Below, in pieces: positions 1-10,142 of a DNA stretch of 64,000 nucleotides (positions within the stretch are counted from its first letter, which is position 1; every line of letters begins with the position of its first letter). Under the pieces are notes generated by a model that worked only from the letters and a program-made list of their open reading frames with translations, did no database searches and was not told the DNA's origin. Position numbers and translations under genes: made by a program. Where the stretch lies: the NCBI GenBank assembly GCA_030447725.1, contig JAUJOQ010000008.1, positions 28,717-92,716 on the forward strand, read 5' to 3'. This DNA is from Thermoleophilaceae bacterium (GTDB lineage: Bacteria; Actinomycetota; Thermoleophilia; Solirubrobacterales; Thermoleophilaceae).

Positions 1-81
1 GTACGGCGTCTCCGCCTCCGCCGGGTAGTACGGCGTCTCCGCCTCCGCCGGGTAGTACGGCGTCTCCGCCTCCGCCGGGTA
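1..81. repeat. Three perfect 27-bp tandem repeats at the window edge
   Basis: Positions 1-27, 28-54 and 55-81 are identical 27-bp units. They are in frame with the minus-strand gene and each encodes YPAEAETPY. Degenerate units continue to about 115. The exact nucleotide identity points to recent expansion. The array probably continues beyond the window. Confidence 0.9.
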
Positions 82-315
82 GGGGGGCGCCTCGCCCTCG
101 GCCGGCTCGTAGGGCACCGCAGTCTGGTAAGCGGCCGTACCCTCCCAGGCTCGCTCGGGGACGAGCACGTCCTCGTCCTCGCTGGAGAGGCCCATGGCCG
201 TGCGGGTGCGCCTGCCCGCCGAGCGCGCCGCCGGGGACGTGACGGCGGTCACGGTAAGCGCGATGAGACCAACGACAACGGACGCGACCATGACGACGAT
301 CCCGGCCGAGAGCAT
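1..315 (-). CDS. Single-pass membrane protein with tandem 9-residue repeats (partial)
   Basis: The reading frame is open from an ATG at 313-315 to the window edge, so the 3' end is missing. The product starts with one strong hydrophobic segment (about residues 3-28), then a basic stretch (SPAARSAGRRTRT), then an acidic, proline/tyrosine-rich tail. The tail contains at least three exact copies of YPAEAETPY followed upstream by looser copies (YPAEGEAPP type). This predicts a membrane anchor with a long repetitive low-complexity domain. I do not recognise a family. A decayed DNA copy of its first 35 codons is present at about 12,107-12,200 in the same orientation. Confidence 0.7.
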   Translation of the reverse strand, partial: MLSAGIVVMVASVVVGLIALTVTAVTSPAARSAGRRTRTAMGLSSEDEDVLVPERAWEGTAAYQTAVPYEPAEGEAPPYPAEAETPYYPAEAETPYYPAEAETPY

Positions 316-475
316 CCCGCCACGCTACCGGGTAGGAGCGTCTGAGTCGAGGATGAGAGCTCAGGGCTTCCCCTAGGTTGTCCCACTGGCGCGCTCAGGC
401 AGAGGCTGAGCCTAAGGTAGACGCTGAACCTGACCCTGAGCCTGGCCGGGAGGCCCGGGCAGGCACCGCCAAGCG

Positions 476-1285
476 TCATCGCAGCGCGGCCGCCGTGTAG
501 GCGATCCGGATCGGCTCGCACCAGATCACTATCGAGCGGATCGAGTCCGCGTCGGCGTCCTTCGGCAGGAGATAGTTCTGGCTGCCTAGCGTCGCCTTGA
601 GCAGCGCGAACTCCTGATGGTCTGAGCGCAGCGCCTGCTTGGTGGTGCGTGGCCGGGCGGCTTCTGAGAGCCACACGAAGAGATCCGTGTTGTTCGAGGT
701 GCTGAAGTCCTCGAAGCGAAGAGCGAGGCGACCATTGGGCAACTCGTGCAGAGCCGCCGTTCCGCGCCCGCGCCGCTCGACGTCATAGAAACGCCCCTTG
801 GCCAGCACCTTGGCGTCCTTGGCCTTCATGGCCGGTAGCGGCGGCTCGGCCACCGGGTCGGTCACCTGCTCCTGGACCACCGCGCGCCACCGGCCCTCGG
901 TCTGGACCGCGAGCTCGAGCTCGCCGGTGTCGATCGCCTCCGCCTCGCCCTCTCCGGGGCAGCGTCCAGAGCCGAGCGGGTTGCCCTCGTCGGGCGCGGG
1001 CTTCTGGCTGACCTGAAAGCGGCCCTTGCTGCAGCGCCAGCGCACGCGCCACTGCACGGCGTCGGGATCGATGCGGACCGTCTTCGTTGCGTCGCCGGAG
1101 CCGCGCAGCGTTGTGACGCTCTCCCAGCGGGGCGCGGCCTCGCTGCGAACGCGGGCGCTGTTGGCTTGCTCGTTCTGCTCGACCGCCGTGAAGGGATCGG
1201 GGGCCTCGCCGGCGTCCTCGCCGCCGCAGCCGGCAGCCGCGGCCATGGCCGTCGCCAGGACTGCGGTCACCGCGCGCGCGCTCAC
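476..1285 (-). CDS. Lipoprotein with C-terminal DM13 domain
   Basis: The 269-residue product begins with a lipoprotein signal peptide with the lipobox Cys at residue 20 (AAAGC). A linker of about 130 residues follows, then a DM13-type domain from about residue 155 to the end. Supporting motifs are KGRFYDVERRGRGTAAL, LRFEDFSTSN and the terminal IVIWCEPI segment with its conserved Cys. DM13 domains are thought to bind redox cofactors at the cell surface; the exact role here is unknown. The GTG start overlaps the stop of the upstream PAP2-like gene in a GTGA tetranucleotide, so the two are probably translationally coupled. Confidence 0.8.
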   Translation of the reverse strand: MSARAVTAVLATAMAAAAGCGGEDAGEAPDPFTAVEQNEQANSARVRSEAAPRWESVTTLRGSGDATKTVRIDPDAVQWRVRWRCSKGRFQVSQKPAPDEGNPLGSGRCPGEGEAEAIDTGELELAVQTEGRWRAVVQEQVTDPVAEPPLPAMKAKDAKVLAKGRFYDVERRGRGTAALHELPNGRLALRFEDFSTSNNTDLFVWLSEAARPRTTKQALRSDHQEFALLKATLGSQNYLLPKDADADSIRSIVIWCEPIRIAYTAAALR

Positions 1286-2733
1286 CGCTCAGCCCCGTCG
1301 CGCTCGGCGCGCGTAACCGCGAGCTCGCCGATCTTGCGGCCCATGCGCGAGCCGAAGACGTCGTCCACGGGGTAGTGGATGCCACCCCAGATTCGCGACA
1401 AGCCGGCCTCCCTGCCCCGCTCCCGCCACAGCTCGGCCTGGTCGGGGAAGGCATCGGCTAGCACCTCGGCAGCCGCCGCGGAGTAGGTCGAGTGGCCCGA
1501 GACGTAGGCCGGGAACAGCGGCGTCCGGATGAAGGGCTTGAAATCGGGATCCACCCCGCTGTCGCGGATACCGTTCTCGGGCCGCGGGTACCAGTAGGCG
1601 TACTTGGCATCCCAGGCGGCGACGCCGGCGTCGGCCATCGCCACGGTCAGCGTCGCGAACAGCCGCGTGGTGCGCGGGGTCGTGAGCGGCTCGCGGCGCA
1701 GGCGCTCGAGCACCACCTGCATCCAGATCCCGGGCGGCAGGGCGGTCCCGTCCCCGCCCTCCCAGAACTTCGCCGCGCGCTTCTGCTCGGGGGTCAGCTC
1801 CTCCTGGGCGCGGACCACCGCTCGCGCCTGTTCGAGGAAGCCGGGCGTGCCGTAGGCCGGCGGGGCGGGCGGGCGCAACTGGCGGCCAGAGTCCAGCAAC
1901 CAGGTGTCCCAGGTGCCCCCCAACGGAGTGACCGGGCCTGCCACGGAGCCCGGCCGGGGCTCCCAGTAGCGCGGCCCTGGCCCTGGCCTGCTGCCGTCCC
2001 ACTTGCGATCCGCGCCATCGGTGCGGGCACGCTCGATCACCCGCTTGGCGACCTGGCGCCCGAGCGCCAGCCCCGCGTCGGCGTCGCTCGGGTAGCTCAC
2101 CCCGGCGCTCACTCGCGCGCCGGAGATCTCCCCGGCCTGGCGCTCGAGGCGAGCCGCCGGTTCGGACGGATACAGATGGGCCAGGACCTGGGAAGCGGCG
2201 CCGGCGATTGCCGCATGCTCGGATGGATACGAGGGATCGCCCTGGGGCTCGAACAGCGCATCCTCGCTGGGGGCCTCGCGGTCATACTCGTACTTCCAGT
2301 GCCAGGCGGCGATTGCGGCGTCGTGCATCGCCACGCTCACCAGCGCGTAGTTGCGCGACGCCTTCACGGGATCCTTGGGGCGTGCCGCGACGAAGCGCAT
2401 CACATCGCGCAGCCACGGCTCGACTGCGGGCCGGCTCTCGAGCGCGCGCGCTAGCTGCTCATCCTCGCCGTCGCGCGCCTCGACGGCGCCACGCAACTCC
2501 TCGGCATCCCGTTTCGCCGCCGGCGAGCCCTCAACTGGAGGCGGCGGGACCCGGATCTCCGATCCCGACTCCATCACCCATGGCCGCCACTCCCCGGCCG
2601 CGGGTTCGGCCGCGAGCGCCTCCCGAGCCTCGCCGCTGCCTCCACGAACGCTCGCGTAGACACCGACCGCCACGAGCACGAGGGCGAAGACCGCCGCGAG
2701 CGTCCAGAGTCGATGCCTCTTCAGAGCGCCCAT
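1282..2733 (-). CDS. Secreted PAP2 / vanadium haloperoxidase-like protein
   Basis: The 483-residue product has an N-terminal membrane anchor or signal (residues 9-26) and a C-terminal PAP2-type catalytic site: K377 and R384 (KYAYWYPRPENG), SGHS at 412-415, and R447 with H453 (RIWGGIHYPVDD). These are the phosphate/vanadate-binding motifs of acid phosphatases and vanadium haloperoxidases. A weaker copy of the fold (SYPSEHAAIAG near 168) lies in the first half, as in two-lobed bacterial members. I chose the ATG at 2733 over an upstream in-frame extension because a GAGG motif precedes it and the signal segment follows directly. It is coupled to the DM13 lipoprotein gene. Whether it is a phosphatase or a haloperoxidase cannot be decided from sequence. 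Confidence 0.85.
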   Translation of the reverse strand: MGALKRHRLWTLAAVFALVLVAVGVYASVRGGSGEAREALAAEPAAGEWRPWVMESGSEIRVPPPPVEGSPAAKRDAEELRGAVEARDGEDEQLARALESRPAVEPWLRDVMRFVAARPKDPVKASRNYALVSVAMHDAAIAAWHWKYEYDREAPSEDALFEPQGDPSYPSEHAAIAGAASQVLAHLYPSEPAARLERQAGEISGARVSAGVSYPSDADAGLALGRQVAKRVIERARTDGADRKWDGSRPGPGPRYWEPRPGSVAGPVTPLGGTWDTWLLDSGRQLRPPAPPAYGTPGFLEQARAVVRAQEELTPEQKRAAKFWEGGDGTALPPGIWMQVVLERLRREPLTTPRTTRLFATLTVAMADAGVAAWDAKYAYWYPRPENGIRDSGVDPDFKPFIRTPLFPAYVSGHSTYSAAAAEVLADAFPDQAELWRERGREAGLSRIWGGIHYPVDDVFGSRMGRKIGELAVTRAERDGAER

Positions 2734-2972
2734 TGTGCCTCGGCCGTGCCTTGCTCCTTCCCTCCCACATTCTGAAGAATAGCTTCTCCTTCGGTGACAA
2801 CCTGCCGTCCGCGGGCTATCGCCGTTCGACGGACAAACGAGTGCTGGAACGTGCGTGGACGTCTCCCACAGGCCCGGGAGAAAGCAGCACTGGCAAGGAT
2901 GGACCCCATTCGCGGCAACCGTGGCGTCCAACGACGAGAAACACCGCGGGTGCAACGGCGGCATCGGCAAAC

Positions 2973-3032
2973 GGGCGGCGTCGCCGTTGCGACGCCGCCC
3001 GCGGCCGTATCCGCCGGCCAGAGAGCCGGCGG
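2973..3032 (-). terminator. Two adjacent GC-rich hairpins after the BNR/RTX gene
   Basis: Just 3' of the minus-strand stop at 3039 lie two perfect inverted repeats. Arms 3011-3018/3025-3032 give 8 bp with a 6-nt loop; arms 2973-2984/2989-3000 give 12 bp with a 4-nt loop. There is no long T tract, so this may be an intrinsic terminator of the high-GC type or an mRNA 3'-end stabiliser. The rest of 2734-3038 holds no credible gene. Confidence 0.55.
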
Positions 3033-3038
3033 GTTGTG

Positions 3039-6000
3039 TTAGAAGCCCGCTCCTCGGAGCAGCGAGGCCGACGCGGAGCGGCGCGAGCGCTTTCTGTTCG
3101 TCTCGCGCCGCACCCGCTCGCAATCGCGCCCGACCCGGTCCTTGCGGTCAGCCACCACCCGGTCGACGCGAACGCCGCAGCGGATGCGGTCGCGCTGACC
3201 GTCGACCGCCAGAATGAGATCCCTGCCGAGCCCGCCGAAGAGGCGGTCGCGCCCGGTGCTGCCGCTTACTCGGTCATTGCCGGAATCGCCGCGGACCACA
3301 TCGTTCCCGCTGCCGCCGTTGACGCGGTCATTCCCGGACCCGCCGGTGATGCGGTCGACAGAGCTGTCCCCGGTGAGCCGGTCCTTGCCGCGCCCGCCGT
3401 TGACCCGGTCACGCCCCCGGGAGCCGATCAGGCGGTCATTGCCCGACTGGCCCACGAGGCGGTCCTTGCCAAGCCCGCCGAAGAGCTTGTCGTTGCCGGT
3501 CTGACCGAAGAGGCGGTCGTTGCCGCGTTCACCGGCCAGGCGGTCATCGGCCCCCTCGCCGCGCAGGCGGTCATTGCCCGCGGAGCCCGACATACGGTCG
3601 GGACCGCGTCCGCCCACCAGCAAGTCGGTGCCGGGGCCGCCCTCTCCGCGGTCCTTGCCCGGGCCGAGATCCACGCAGTCGTCACCGGCCAGGGCGTCGA
3701 TCACGTCGTCGCCGGTGCCGGCGAAGATGAGGTCATTGCCGAGGGTGCCGTTGCGGGTGTCGTTGCCGCTCGTGAGCGCGAGCACGTTCCTCGCAGCACT
3801 CGCCGGCGGGCAGCCCTCGAACTCGCTGTTGCCGGGTCCGCCGTCGCCGGGTGGCCCGACCGCTGCCGGCTGCAGCAGGATCAGTCGGTCGATCCTTCCG
3901 CTCAGGCGGTTCGCGGCCACGGTACCCGGTGCGGACGCGCTGATTGGCCCCGGAGAGAGCATCATCAGGCCGTTGAGACGGCCGACCGTCGAGCCCAGAA
4001 GGGCGCCGTCGACCGGCCTGTCGCCATTGGCCACGTAGGCGATGTTGTCCGGGAGCCCCCGCTGTAGCGACTCGGCTACCACGGCGCGGGAGGTCGCGTA
4101 CTGGTCTGCGCCTCCAAGACGCTCCGCAGCGGGCAGCTGACCCGCAACGTCGTTGCTCACCCACTGGGCGCCACCGACCACGAGCGCCTTGTTGACCAGC
4201 AGCGGGCCGTTCAGCACGGCGCGCGTGTCCGCCGGGATCGAGTTCTGGTTCACGAACAGGACCGGCAGCCGTCGAGCCGCCGCCAAACCGGCCACCGCAC
4301 TGGCGTCCGGGCTGTCCGGGTTCACCACGGTGACGGCGTTGAACGCCGGCATGCCCTCGTCGCGCTCGAGCTGGTTGCGGCGATCGAGCTCCTCCGCGAT
4401 CGCCCGCCCCTTGGAGGCGGCGTCCGCCCCGCCCAGCCGTTTGATCTGGCCGGGGTCGTTGGGCACGCCTGCGTCCTGGAGATCCCGGACGACTCCATTC
4501 GAGAGCTGCCCTCCGTCACCTATGACGTACGCGCCGGCCGGATTCATCCGCCTCACCTCCGCCTCGACCGCATCGGGCAGCCCGCCGGGCGGAGCCAGCA
4601 GCACCTGGCTCAGGTTGGCGCGCGCCAGCACGCCCGCGGCCAGGATCCCCGCGTTGTCGTTCTCATTCACGATCACGACTCTGCTCCCCTTGCGGGTGGC
4701 GAAGGCGCCGGACAGGACACTCTCCCCTCCACTGGCGTAGGTCCGCTTCGACAGCGTCAGCGAGGTCCCGACCTCGTCGGACCGGTTGATGGTCTCCTGC
4801 GGGATGTCCGGCGAGCCCGCGTGGTTGACCTTTGCCATGTAGATGTCCAGGTTGTCGTTGTCGAAGTCGCCCTCGCGCGCATCCATCCAGCCCACCAGCA
4901 GCTGGTCGTTGCCGAGGGGGACCGAGACGGGTCCAAAGGCCCAGCCAACGCCGAACCGGTAGTCGTACCCGACGTCGTTGCTGTGCGACTGGTCACTGAT
5001 GCGCTTGTTCTGGGAGAAGTTGCCCCCCGCATCGCTCGAGAAGGCGTAGTAGGTGTCGCCGAGGCGCGCCTCCACACATGGCTGATGCGTGTGGACGCAG
5101 CCGCGGTACCAGTGCCGGCGGTCCTCCCACACGATGTCTACGCGCCCGTTCGGGGCGACGGAGACATCCGGATGCCGGGTCTGGGTGACCACGCCAAGCT
5201 CTCGGGGGTCGTAGGGCGACTCGTGACCCGGCTTCTCATCCGCCTCGTTGATCAGCCTCGGAGGCGACCACGCGTTTCCACCGTTCAGGGAGCGCTGGAA
5301 GTAGACGTCGCTGTCCGGCGGGATGAAGTGCTCGGCCCCCTGAAATCCATCAGCGGGCTCCCCGGGAGCGGCAGGGCCCTGGTTGTAGACCAGATAGAGA
5401 TTGCCGCTGACCTGGTCAACAGCCATACGCGGGAAGCTCGATCCGCCCGCGTTCTGCGCCCGGGGAGGGTTGGTGTTCGCGGTGCTCGCCCTGTTGGTGA
5501 CGAGCGCCGTGGTTACGGGTGCCTCCCACGTCAACGTCTCCCCCTGGACGGTCCCCTTTGCGACCCTGATGGCGCCGTCCGGGCCTTGAGTGCGCCAGGC
5601 GATGGCCAGCGAGCCGTCGGGGAGAAAGACCGGTGGCGAGGTGGTGTCCGGTCCGGCGACGACCTCGCCGGCCGGCTCGACCTTCACCGGCCCGGAGAAG
5701 GTGATTCCCCCGTCGTTCGACACGGCGGTCACGGCGTCGCCTCCCGGCTCGAACGCACTCGTGACGTCACGGCCCGCGACTACGACCCGGTCCGCACCGC
5801 CGTCGCCTGCGCCTGGATCGACTGCAACCGACGCCAGCTCGTAGTAGGGCCCGAGGGAGCCGGAGGGACCGCCGTTCATCGCGACGACGGCCGGGGCGAA
5901 GGTCCCTCCCCCGTCGTCAGACCTGGCGACCAGCACGGACGCGCCCTGTTCCCCGCCACCGAAGGCACGTGGAGTGGAGAAGGCCGCGTAGACGTTGTCA

Positions 6001-6386
6001 CCGGTGCCGAACTCGACGGTCTGGAACATGAAGTCCGCGAGGTGGTCGCTGGCCCGGCATGTCGGAACGAAGGGCTCCTCGCCCCCGCCAGGGGGCGGGG
6101 TCGTAAAGGAGGTGGCCCTGCTCCACGTGCTGCCGCCGTCCCGGCTGACCGTGAACTCGCACTGCTGGGACAGGTAGTTGGCGTTGACCTCGACGATGTG
6201 CTGCGGATTGCGGGGGTTGACCGCCAGCGCAACCGTATCCTTGGCGCGGAACCGCGACGGGTCCGAATCCATCCGGAAGTTCTTGCCGACTCGCAACTCG
6301 GCTTGGGCAGCGGGCACAGTCGCCGCCAGCGAACCGGCAGCCGCAGCCGCCACGGCGATGGTGCGGAGAGACGCACGGATAGTCAT
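3039..6386 (-). CDS. Large secreted protein: BNR/sialidase-fold, cell-wall-binding repeat 2, RTX-like repeats
   Basis: About 1,115 residues. A signal peptide ending near AQA precedes a BNR/sialidase-type region (about 35-540; Asp-box-like SRDGGSTWS and RSDDGGGTF motifs). The middle (about 590-870) resembles cell-wall-binding repeat 2 domains, with [14 protein letters not shown] and [19 protein letters not shown]. The last 230 residues carry more than fifteen nonapeptides of [12 protein letters not shown] type, typical of calcium-binding RTX repeats, and a basic end. This predicts an exported, surface-retained, calcium-stabilised protein; no substrate can be assigned. I chose ATG 6386 over an in-frame TTG at 6395 because an AGGGAG motif lies about 11 nt upstream. 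The combination of three domain types is unusual. Confidence 0.85.
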   Translation of the reverse strand: MTIRASLRTIAVAAAAAGSLAATVPAAQAELRVGKNFRMDSDPSRFRAKDTVALAVNPRNPQHIVEVNANYLSQQCEFTVSRDGGSTWSRATSFTTPPPGGGEEPFVPTCRASDHLADFMFQTVEFGTGDNVYAAFSTPRAFGGGEQGASVLVARSDDGGGTFAPAVVAMNGGPSGSLGPYYELASVAVDPGAGDGGADRVVVAGRDVTSAFEPGGDAVTAVSNDGGITFSGPVKVEPAGEVVAGPDTTSPPVFLPDGSLAIAWRTQGPDGAIRVAKGTVQGETLTWEAPVTTALVTNRASTANTNPPRAQNAGGSSFPRMAVDQVSGNLYLVYNQGPAAPGEPADGFQGAEHFIPPDSDVYFQRSLNGGNAWSPPRLINEADEKPGHESPYDPRELGVVTQTRHPDVSVAPNGRVDIVWEDRRHWYRGCVHTHQPCVEARLGDTYYAFSSDAGGNFSQNKRISDQSHSNDVGYDYRFGVGWAFGPVSVPLGNDQLLVGWMDAREGDFDNDNLDIYMAKVNHAGSPDIPQETINRSDEVGTSLTLSKRTYASGGESVLSGAFATRKGSRVVIVNENDNAGILAAGVLARANLSQVLLAPPGGLPDAVEAEVRRMNPAGAYVIGDGGQLSNGVVRDLQDAGVPNDPGQIKRLGGADAASKGRAIAEELDRRNQLERDEGMPAFNAVTVVNPDSPDASAVAGLAAARRLPVLFVNQNSIPADTRAVLNGPLLVNKALVVGGAQWVSNDVAGQLPAAERLGGADQYATSRAVVAESLQRGLPDNIAYVANGDRPVDGALLGSTVGRLNGLMMLSPGPISASAPGTVAANRLSGRIDRLILLQPAAVGPPGDGGPGNSEFEGCPPASAARNVLALTSGNDTRNGTLGNDLIFAGTGDDVIDALAGDDCVDLGPGKDRGEGGPGTDLLVGGRGPDRMSGSAGNDRLRGEGADDRLAGERGNDRLFGQTGNDKLFGGLGKDRLVGQSGNDRLIGSRGRDRVNGGRGKDRLTGDSSVDRITGGSGNDRVNGGSGNDVVRGDSGNDRVSGSTGRDRLFGGLGRDLILAVDGQRDRIRCGVRVDRVVADRKDRVGRDCERVRRETNRKRSRRSASASLLRGAGF

Positions 6387-6449
6387 GGGTAGCAAGCTCC
6401 CTGTCTGTTCGTCGAGAGACCGGTGTGTGGTGTCTGGGGCGCTGCTCGC

Positions 6450-7046
6450 CTAGCCGCCGAGCAGCGGCCGGCCGCCCCGGGCGGCCCTGTCACGTGCTAC
6501 CAGGGTCACACCTATGCTGAGCAGGGCGAGGGACAGACCGATCCCCAGGAGTGGCGCATAGCCGGAGTCGCGAGCGTCGACCGAGGCAGCGGAGCCGCCC
6601 GGCGCACCCGGATCCGAGCTGCTCCAAGGCGATGCGGCGGGAGCGCTCGAGCCCGCAGCGGCTCCCTCGACTCGCATCGTCGTACGGCCGGGGGTCCCAG
6701 CCTTCGGAGTCCCGTCCACGAGCTTGTTCTGCGTGGCGATCAGAAGGTGATCCCCGCCGCCCACCGCGGGAACCTGAAAGGTGGTGTTGAACCTGCCGTT
6801 TACGGGGTCGACCTCCTGCAGTACCGGCCCGGTGCGGCTGTCGAGCCGGATCTGCACTGGCGTGAAGGTGGTCCCAACGGCGTCAGAGTAGTTTACGCCG
6901 CTCGCACTCACGGTCTGGCCGGCAGCGGCCGTCGAAGGAGCGGCCTTCAGCGTGGCCAAGACTCCACAAGCCCACGCGCTAGAGACGAGGATGACCAATG
7001 GAGCCGCGGCCCCGAAGATGAAAAGAAAACCGGCCCGTCGCCTCAT
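6450..7046 (-). CDS. Exported single-domain protein with C-terminal membrane anchor
   Basis: The 198-residue product has an N-terminal signal sequence ending near SSAWACG, a beta-rich domain (TVSASGVNYSD, PVQIRLDSRTG, FQVPAVGGGDH) resembling Ig-like or carboxypeptidase-regulatory modules, a Ser/Pro/Gly-rich linker and a C-terminal hydrophobic helix (LLGIGLSLALLSIGVTLVA) followed by basic residues. It is likely displayed on the outer face of the membrane. ATG 7046 was chosen because GGGGAG precedes it by about 10 nt. It lies between two BNR-type genes on the same strand, consistent with a surface-protein group. No specific family is recognised. Confidence 0.75.
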   Translation of the reverse strand: MRRRAGFLFIFGAAAPLVILVSSAWACGVLATLKAAPSTAAAGQTVSASGVNYSDAVGTTFTPVQIRLDSRTGPVLQEVDPVNGRFNTTFQVPAVGGGDHLLIATQNKLVDGTPKAGTPGRTTMRVEGAAAGSSAPAASPWSSSDPGAPGGSAASVDARDSGYAPLLGIGLSLALLSIGVTLVARDRAARGGRPLLGG

Positions 7047-7221
7047 AGTGACTCTGCTCCCCTTGCCTCGCATTTTTTACAGTTACCGACCGCTCGCAAC
7101 ACGGTTACTGAGGTCCCGCGACCCCAAACCCTAACAGCTGGCAGCGGCAGCGCCAACTTGTAAGGTCAGCGTGCAGAAGCTGGCATGACACCAGGGGTGG
7201 AGACGATACCGGCCTGCGGAT

Positions 7222-8772
7222 CTAACCGTGGGGGGCGCTCGCTCGTTGCCGGCGAAGCGCGGACCCTAGCATGAAAAGCCCGGCCGCAGCGCTCGCCGCG
7301 CCGCCGTAGCCCAGGGCGTACCTGGCGGCCTTTCGCAGCCCGCCCGCTTCCGTGAACACTACCCGGACGAAAGCCAGATCCTGCTTGTTCGAGTCGACGC
7401 TGCCCGCGCGGGTGTCGGTCCATACGGCGTACGCGGATGAGTCATCGGCCAGCAAGCCGAGGCGGCTGCCGAGGTCGGGAAGCTCGCGCTCGCTTCCGTA
7501 TCCGATCCGGGAGTCGAAGGGCTCATTCGAGAGCGCGATGCTTTCGCCGAAGCTCCTGCCGTGGTCGATCGAGGACTGCAGGGAGACCTCGTTCATGAGG
7601 TCCTTCGGATCCGAGCGACGGTCGTAGTACAGGACGTCCACGCGCCCGCCGGGGGCGACCGCGAGCTTTGGGAGGTACTGCGCGCTGCCGTCCCGCTCGG
7701 GGGTGTCGTTCACGCGCGTGGGGCCCTCCCACCCGGCCGTGTCGCCGGCCGCCCGCGACCAGACCAACACGTCCGCCTTTCCAAAGCGCCCGTCGTGGAA
7801 GCCCGCGTACACCCGGCCGGTCCCGGGATCCACCGCAAGCGACGGGAACGACGGGATAAACGCTATGAACCGTTCGATCGGGACGATGCTGTCGTCGACC
7901 ACCGAGTCGGCCCAGGTTTCGCCGTGATCGAGCGAGCGGCCGAGCACGAGCTCGAAGCGCCCGGCGTAGGGGCGCCCGCCGAGGCCCTCATGGGCCCCCT
8001 CGTAGTCGAGGCGGTCGTCGCCCAGGTCCAGGTGAAGCACGTAGACCTCGCCCTTCGGGCCGACTGCGACCGAAGGGGCCACCGCTCGCAGCCGGGAGGC
8101 ATCGTTCACCCGCACCGGACGTCCCCAGGTCGACCCGCCGTCCTCGGAGCGGGCGACGAGGATCGGGTTCCCGGGCTCAGAGAACTTGTATAGGCCCACA
8201 TCTGACGCCTGGACCCAACTGAGGTAAAGCCGGCGGGGATCGTTCGGGTCAGCGGCGAGACGGACCTGGAAGGCCAGCGGTCCGATCACCTTGCGCGGCT
8301 CGGAGAGGGTGCGGCCGCCGTCCGCCGACGTGACAAGCCACGCGGCAGAGGGAACGTTTCCCGCTCCCTTCAGCGTGACGTATGACATATGGAGCCGGCC
8401 GTCGGACGTGAACGTGACATCAGGCGCGTAGCACTTGCTGCCCTCGCCCTCCGGGAGCTCGATGGGGACGCGCGACCACCGAGAGCCCCCATCGAAGGAC
8501 ACGTGCAGAGAGCAGGAGAACCGCGGTGTGTCGATGCGGTTGACCACGGCCAGGTTCTCGCGCCTACGCGGATTGCGGGCGAGCGTCGGTGAGTTGTTGG
8601 CGCTGATGTCCCCCGCGTCGCGGGCGCCCTCGTTGACCGGGGCGTCACCCGCCGGAGCTACGGCGGCCGGCACGCTGTCGATCGACCTCGAGGCGGCTAC
8701 GGAGCCGGCGCCGAGCGCCACCAGTGCAAACCCGACGGCGGCGCCCCACCGCCACGCGTACCACCGTTTCAA
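7222..8772 (-). CDS. Membrane-anchored BNR/sialidase-fold protein
   Basis: The 516-residue product has an N-terminal signal or anchor (WGAAVGFALVALGAGSVAAS), several Asp-box-like motifs (SFDGGSRWS, SEDGGSTWG, SLDHGETWA, SIDHGRSFG) and a C-terminal hydrophobic helix near residue 490 followed by RRQR. The repeats indicate a six-bladed beta-propeller of the exo-alpha-sialidase/BNR superfamily. I do not see a complete sialidase arginine triad that would prove enzymatic activity. It resembles the N-terminal region of the large protein at 3039-6386, including the NPRN/ARNPRRRENLAVVN segment near the start. Confidence 0.8.
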   Translation of the reverse strand: MKRWYAWRWGAAVGFALVALGAGSVAASRSIDSVPAAVAPAGDAPVNEGARDAGDISANNSPTLARNPRRRENLAVVNRIDTPRFSCSLHVSFDGGSRWSRVPIELPEGEGSKCYAPDVTFTSDGRLHMSYVTLKGAGNVPSAAWLVTSADGGRTLSEPRKVIGPLAFQVRLAADPNDPRRLYLSWVQASDVGLYKFSEPGNPILVARSEDGGSTWGRPVRVNDASRLRAVAPSVAVGPKGEVYVLHLDLGDDRLDYEGAHEGLGGRPYAGRFELVLGRSLDHGETWADSVVDDSIVPIERFIAFIPSFPSLAVDPGTGRVYAGFHDGRFGKADVLVWSRAAGDTAGWEGPTRVNDTPERDGSAQYLPKLAVAPGGRVDVLYYDRRSDPKDLMNEVSLQSSIDHGRSFGESIALSNEPFDSRIGYGSERELPDLGSRLGLLADDSSAYAVWTDTRAGSVDSNKQDLAFVRVVFTEAGGLRKAARYALGYGGAASAAAGLFMLGSALRRQRASAPHG

Positions 8773-8819
8773 GGTCTGCCTCCCGCCCCCGACGAAAAGC
8801 CCCGCACCTCGCCCTCGCG

Positions 8820-9989
8820 CTACTGCCTGACCTTGTTCTTGCCGCCACCGCCCGACAGCCGGTCCCTGCCGAGACCGCCGACGAGCAGATCGTTGCCGGG
8901 GCCGCCGAAGAGGGCGTCCTTGCCACCGCCGCCGAACAGCCGGTCGTTGCGGGAGGCGCCGACGAGCCGGTCGCTGCCAGGGCCGCCGACCAGCCTGTCT
9001 TTGCCGCTACCGCCGTCGAGCCGATCGTCGCCGCTGTCGCCGACGAGCCGGTCGTCGCCGGGGCCGCCCAGGATCCTGCGGTCATCACCGGGCCCCCCGT
9101 ACAAGACGTCATCGCCTCGACCGGCAGTGATTCTGTCCTCGCCCGGACCGCACCGGATCTCGTCGTTGCCGGCGCGCCCAGCGACGCTGTCCTTGCCACC
9201 CCGGCAGCGGATGATGTCCCGGGCCGAGGTGCCGATGATCGTGTCGACCCGAGCGGTGCCAGTGATGCGCATGGCGCGCCCGACCCGCTCGCAGGTGACT
9301 CCCCCCGAGTTACCCGCCGGGCACACGGCGAGCCGAGGGGGATCGTTGGTTCGAGGAGGATCCGCGGGCCCAGGGGACACGGGTCGAGGATCCGCGGTTC
9401 CGAACGCCTCGATCGAGAGCGTCCAGCTTCTCAGGACCCCGTCGTCTTCCGATCCGACGTCCGCCACGTACAGCTTCCAGGTCCCGTTCGGATCTGCGTC
9501 GTTGAAGGCGGCCATCGCCCCGGCGTAGGGCGGCCGGGGAGCCGGGGCGTACAGCGCGTCGGAGTCACCGGGAAACCGCTCGCAGTTGGTGGGCCGATAG
9601 GTGCCGCTGGGAGACTCCGGTTCGGTGTCTCCGCATGTCAGCCCGGCCGCCGCCGCATCGTCGAAGGTCCATGTGACCGGCGAGGCGGTAGATCCGGCGG
9701 CATCGGACATCACGAGCACCTTTTGGCCCTGCGGTCCTACCAGCAGCATCTCTAGGTCTGACTTCGACCGATGGTCGAGCTCGACCGTGAGGGTGACCCT
9801 GGTCGTCCGGACTCCCAGGCCAGACACGGCGATGGTCGAGGGATAGGGCTGGGTTCGCCCGAGATCGCTGATCGTGATCGGCTGAGTGTTGGAGAAATCG
9901 GCCGCGTGGGCGGCCGAGGCCCCGGCGGCGGACAGGACGGTGGCCGCGAGGCAGGCGGTGGCGATGCGGGTGGTCCTGGCCAGCTTCAT
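8820..9989 (-). CDS. Secreted protein with P-domain-like module and RTX-like repeats
   Basis: 389 residues from ATG 9989, which has GGGAG about 7 nt upstream and is followed by a clear signal peptide ending AHAA. Residues about 30-200 look like a proprotein-convertase P-domain (ITISDLGRTQPYPSTIAV, FNDADPNGTWKLYVADV, LRSWTLSIEAFG). The remainder is RTX-like repeats (GGPGDDRLVGDSGDDRL and similar), probably calcium-binding. It has no protease domain of its own. The plus-strand subtilase gene begins 530 bp away, so the two could act together, but that is inference. Confidence 0.85.
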   Translation of the reverse strand: MKLARTTRIATACLAATVLSAAGASAAHAADFSNTQPITISDLGRTQPYPSTIAVSGLGVRTTRVTLTVELDHRSKSDLEMLLVGPQGQKVLVMSDAAGSTASPVTWTFDDAAAAGLTCGDTEPESPSGTYRPTNCERFPGDSDALYAPAPRPPYAGAMAAFNDADPNGTWKLYVADVGSEDDGVLRSWTLSIEAFGTADPRPVSPGPADPPRTNDPPRLAVCPAGNSGGVTCERVGRAMRITGTARVDTIIGTSARDIIRCRGGKDSVAGRAGNDEIRCGPGEDRITAGRGDDVLYGGPGDDRRILGGPGDDRLVGDSGDDRLDGGSGKDRLVGGPGSDRLVGASRNDRLFGGGGKDALFGGPGNDLLVGGLGRDRLSGGGGKNKVRQ

Positions 9990-10142
9990 GCAGGTCTCCC
10001 TCGTAAATCGTCCGGGCCGCGGCGGCAGCTGGAGGCTTCGGTCGCCGACGATCGGAGCGGCCCCACCTAGAGGGAAACTATAGCCCCGCTCATCGACCGG
10101 GGACGGTAGGCGCAGCCGAAGCCGATCTTTACACTGGATCGC

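Noticed and set aside
2734..3123. An N-terminal extension of the PAP2-like protein to 3123
   Set aside because: It would cross the hairpins after the BNR/RTX gene and overlap that gene's stop, and it adds a non-signal, low-quality sequence before a good signal segment.
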